A stretch of DNA of 64,000 bases from Vibrio sp. VB16 (GTDB lineage Bacteria > Pseudomonadota > Gammaproteobacteria > Enterobacterales > Vibrionaceae), in the NCBI RefSeq assembly GCF_015594925.2, contig NZ_CP087591.1, positions 806,001 through 870,000 on the forward strand, in the 5' to 3' direction. Each line of letters begins with the position of its first letter. The first letter of the stretch is position 1. Made by a program: the position numbers and the translations under genes. The notes below the pieces were generated by a model that ran no database searches, had not been told where the DNA came from, and was given only the letters and a program-made list of their open reading frames with translations. Below are positions 62,698-64,000 of this stretch, in pieces.

Positions 62698-63549
62698 ATG
62701 GGCGAACTTGTTGTTGCTGCAAAAATTACACACGTTCCGACAATGATTATGTCTGAGCAACCTGGCAGAATTTTCGGCTTGCGTCAGCACGCGATTGATG
62801 GACACAAAGAGATTTCAAGAATCGCGCGTGAGAAAGGTGTCGATACGGTGGTTGTGCTGGATACGCACTGGCTAGTCAATGCCGGATACCATATTAATTC
62901 AAATACGCATTTTGAAGGACTATTCACCAGTAATGAATTTCCACATTTTATTCAAAACCTACCTTACGAATATGAAGGCAACTCTGAACTGGGTGACCTA
63001 ATTGCAGACATCGCGACGGAGAAGGGGGTTTTTACTCTTTCTCATCAAGTCGATTCGTTAGCGTTAGAATATGGAACCTTGGTTCCGATGCGTTTTATGA
63101 ACGAGGATAAGAAATTCAAAGTGGTTTCTGTTGCCGCTATGTGTACGGTTCATAGCCTAGAGTCATCTCGTCGATTAGGAGAAGCTATTCGTGAAGCGAT
63201 TGAAGCCAGTGACAGTAAAGTTATGCTGCTTGCTTCTGGCTCACTTTCACACAAGATCTGGGCCAATGAAGACTACGTTGCCAACAACGGTACGTTTACT
63301 ATCTCTAGTGAATTTAACCGTCAGATGGACCTTCATGTATTGGATATGTGGCAGAACGGTGATATTGAAACCTTCTTGAAAATGCTTCCAGATTACGCCG
63401 CGAAATGCGATGGCGAAGGTGGGATGCACGACACAGCAATGCTGTTTGGTGCTCTAGGCTGGGATAAATACGAAGGCAAAGGTCGTTTAGTGAGTGAGTA
63501 CTTCCCAAGCTCAGGAACCGGACAAGTCAACGTTCTGTTTGAGGTGTAG
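62698..63549 (+). CDS. hpaD: 3,4-dihydroxyphenylacetate 2,3-dioxygenase (homoprotocatechuate dioxygenase)
   Basis: Extradiol ring-cleavage enzyme of the LigB (type III) family with non-heme iron. The 283-residue protein shows the metal His residues in AAKITHVPTMIM and VVLDTHWLVNAGYH, and the conserved GYEYEGNSELG-like and CDGEGGMHDTAMLFGALGW segments. It opens the aromatic ring of homoprotocatechuate. AAGGAG lies 9 nt before the ATG. The preceding 108 bp hold no other gene. Confidence 0.94.
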   Translation: MGELVVAAKITHVPTMIMSEQPGRIFGLRQHAIDGHKEISRIAREKGVDTVVVLDTHWLVNAGYHINSNTHFEGLFTSNEFPHFIQNLPYEYEGNSELGDLIADIATEKGVFTLSHQVDSLALEYGTLVPMRFMNEDKKFKVVSVAAMCTVHSLESSRRLGEAIREAIEASDSKVMLLASGSLSHKIWANEDYVANNGTFTISSEFNRQMDLHVLDMWQNGDIETFLKMLPDYAAKCDGEGGMHDTAMLFGALGWDKYEGKGRLVSEYFPSSGTGQVNVLFEV

Positions 63550-63554
63550 TAAGT

Positions 63555-63989
63555 ATGGTCGTGACTGATACGAGCTTGAGTTGGCGCACTGCACATCTGA
63601 TCGCGTTAGCCGCGATAGAGTATGCGGAAGCGCGTCAACTTAAGGTATGCGTATCGGTTCTCGATCGTCATGGTTACCCTCTTGCTCAACTTAGAATCAA
63701 CAACGCCGCATTTCCCTGCACCACTATCTCCGTTAACAAAGCGTTTACGGCGGTAAGCTTTGGTTTTTCCACACAAGATTGGACTCAGCGTTTAGAGGGG
63801 AATCCCCACCTGTTAAGTAGTCTTTCTCAGCAAGATCGAATGGTCTTGTTTGGTGGGGGCATTCCGGTGAAATTTCAAGATGAAACGATTGGTGCTATTG
63901 GTGTTTCTGGTGCGAGTGAGAACCAAGATGTAGAATGTGCTAATGCGGGAATTGAGGCTTTTCTAACACTTTCTGAACCTGCTGAGTAG
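63555..63989 (+). CDS. GlcG/HbpS-family protein
   Basis: A 144-residue GlcG/HbpS-like (Haem_degrading) domain protein: ALAAIEYAEARQLKVCVSVLDRHGYPLAQLRI, SVNKAFTAVSFGFST and VLFGGGIPVKFQDETIGAIGVSGAS. Such proteins are often found in catabolic operons; some bind heme or corrinoids, but the role is not settled. It lacks a signal peptide, unlike secreted HbpS. Only 5 bp separate it from hpaD, so it belongs to the hpa operon, which may continue beyond the window. Confidence 0.87.
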   Translation: MVVTDTSLSWRTAHLIALAAIEYAEARQLKVCVSVLDRHGYPLAQLRINNAAFPCTTISVNKAFTAVSFGFSTQDWTQRLEGNPHLLSSLSQQDRMVLFGGGIPVKFQDETIGAIGVSGASENQDVECANAGIEAFLTLSEPAE

Positions 63990-64000
63990 CCGACATGAAT

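Overview
The window is a stretch of the second chromosome (Chr2) of a Vibrionaceae bacterium, almost certainly a Vibrio, and it contains the Chr2 replication origin. The diagnosis rests on a rctB initiator gene (21423-23411), the parA2/parB2 pair beside it, an RctB iteron region between parA2 and rctB, and four copies of the Vibrio Chr2 centromere motif parS2 (TTTACANTGTAAA). There are no rRNA or tRNA genes, no CRISPR array and no complete insertion sequence. The species cannot be named from this sequence.

Layout. 1-3.4 kb: a truncated putA and its probable AraC-type regulator. 3.7-6.9 kb: two paralogous exported coiled-coil/PEGA proteins, the second with an added SUMF1-like domain. 6.9-14.1 kb: pdxH, then a lapC-lapG-lapD-lapB block, which is the type I secretion and c-di-GMP-controlled periplasmic proteolysis system that retains or releases a large surface adhesin (the adhesin gene is not here). 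14.1-18 kb: a FapA/DUF342 protein and tmcA. 18-23.4 kb: parB2, parA2, ori2 and rctB. 23.4-36.5 kb: ordinary Chr2 backbone genes (YebC-like regulator, beta-hydroxyacid dehydrogenase, chemoreceptor, YibL, NhaD, a diguanylate cyclase, a YiaV/YiaW pair, a DMT exporter). 36.5-41.9 kb: a translationally coupled TPR-GGDEF pair, a transposase-like zinc-ribbon protein and deoD.

42.2-64 kb is an accessory catabolic region for 4-hydroxyphenylacetate (HPA). It holds the regulators HpaR and HpaA, an acyl-CoA-dehydrogenase-fold HPA 3-hydroxylase, a TRAP transporter, the flavin reductase HpaC, and the meta-cleavage pathway HpaH-HpaI-HpaG1-HpaG2-HpaE-HpaF-HpaD, ending in a GlcG/HbpS-type gene. The expected flow is HPA to homoprotocatechuate (hydroxylase plus HpaC), ring opening (HpaD), oxidation (HpaE), isomerisation and decarboxylation (HpaF, HpaG), hydration (HpaH) and aldol cleavage (HpaI) to pyruvate and succinic semialdehyde. 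A recurring TTAACATGTTAA-type palindrome lies upstream of the hydroxylase, the TRAP operon and hpaH and is a good candidate HpaR operator. Between the TRAP operon and hpaC sits a non-pathway segment: RidA, LysR, MATE, a phospholipase D-like lipoprotein, and a five-gene metal-related cluster (CDF exporter, MarR, Cys-rich protein, cytochrome c, DUF411).

The most notable non-genic features are the ori2 architecture (six phased GATC-containing 12-mers, one DnaA box, six ATCA repeats, a 29-mer over the rctB start, 39-mer-type sites), RctB-like sites lying outside ori2 at about 3.5, 23.6 and 25.6 kb, and a small palindromic mobile-like repeat with perfect 15-bp terminal inverted repeats at 53138-53288 that has relatives at 26.8 and 29.3 kb.
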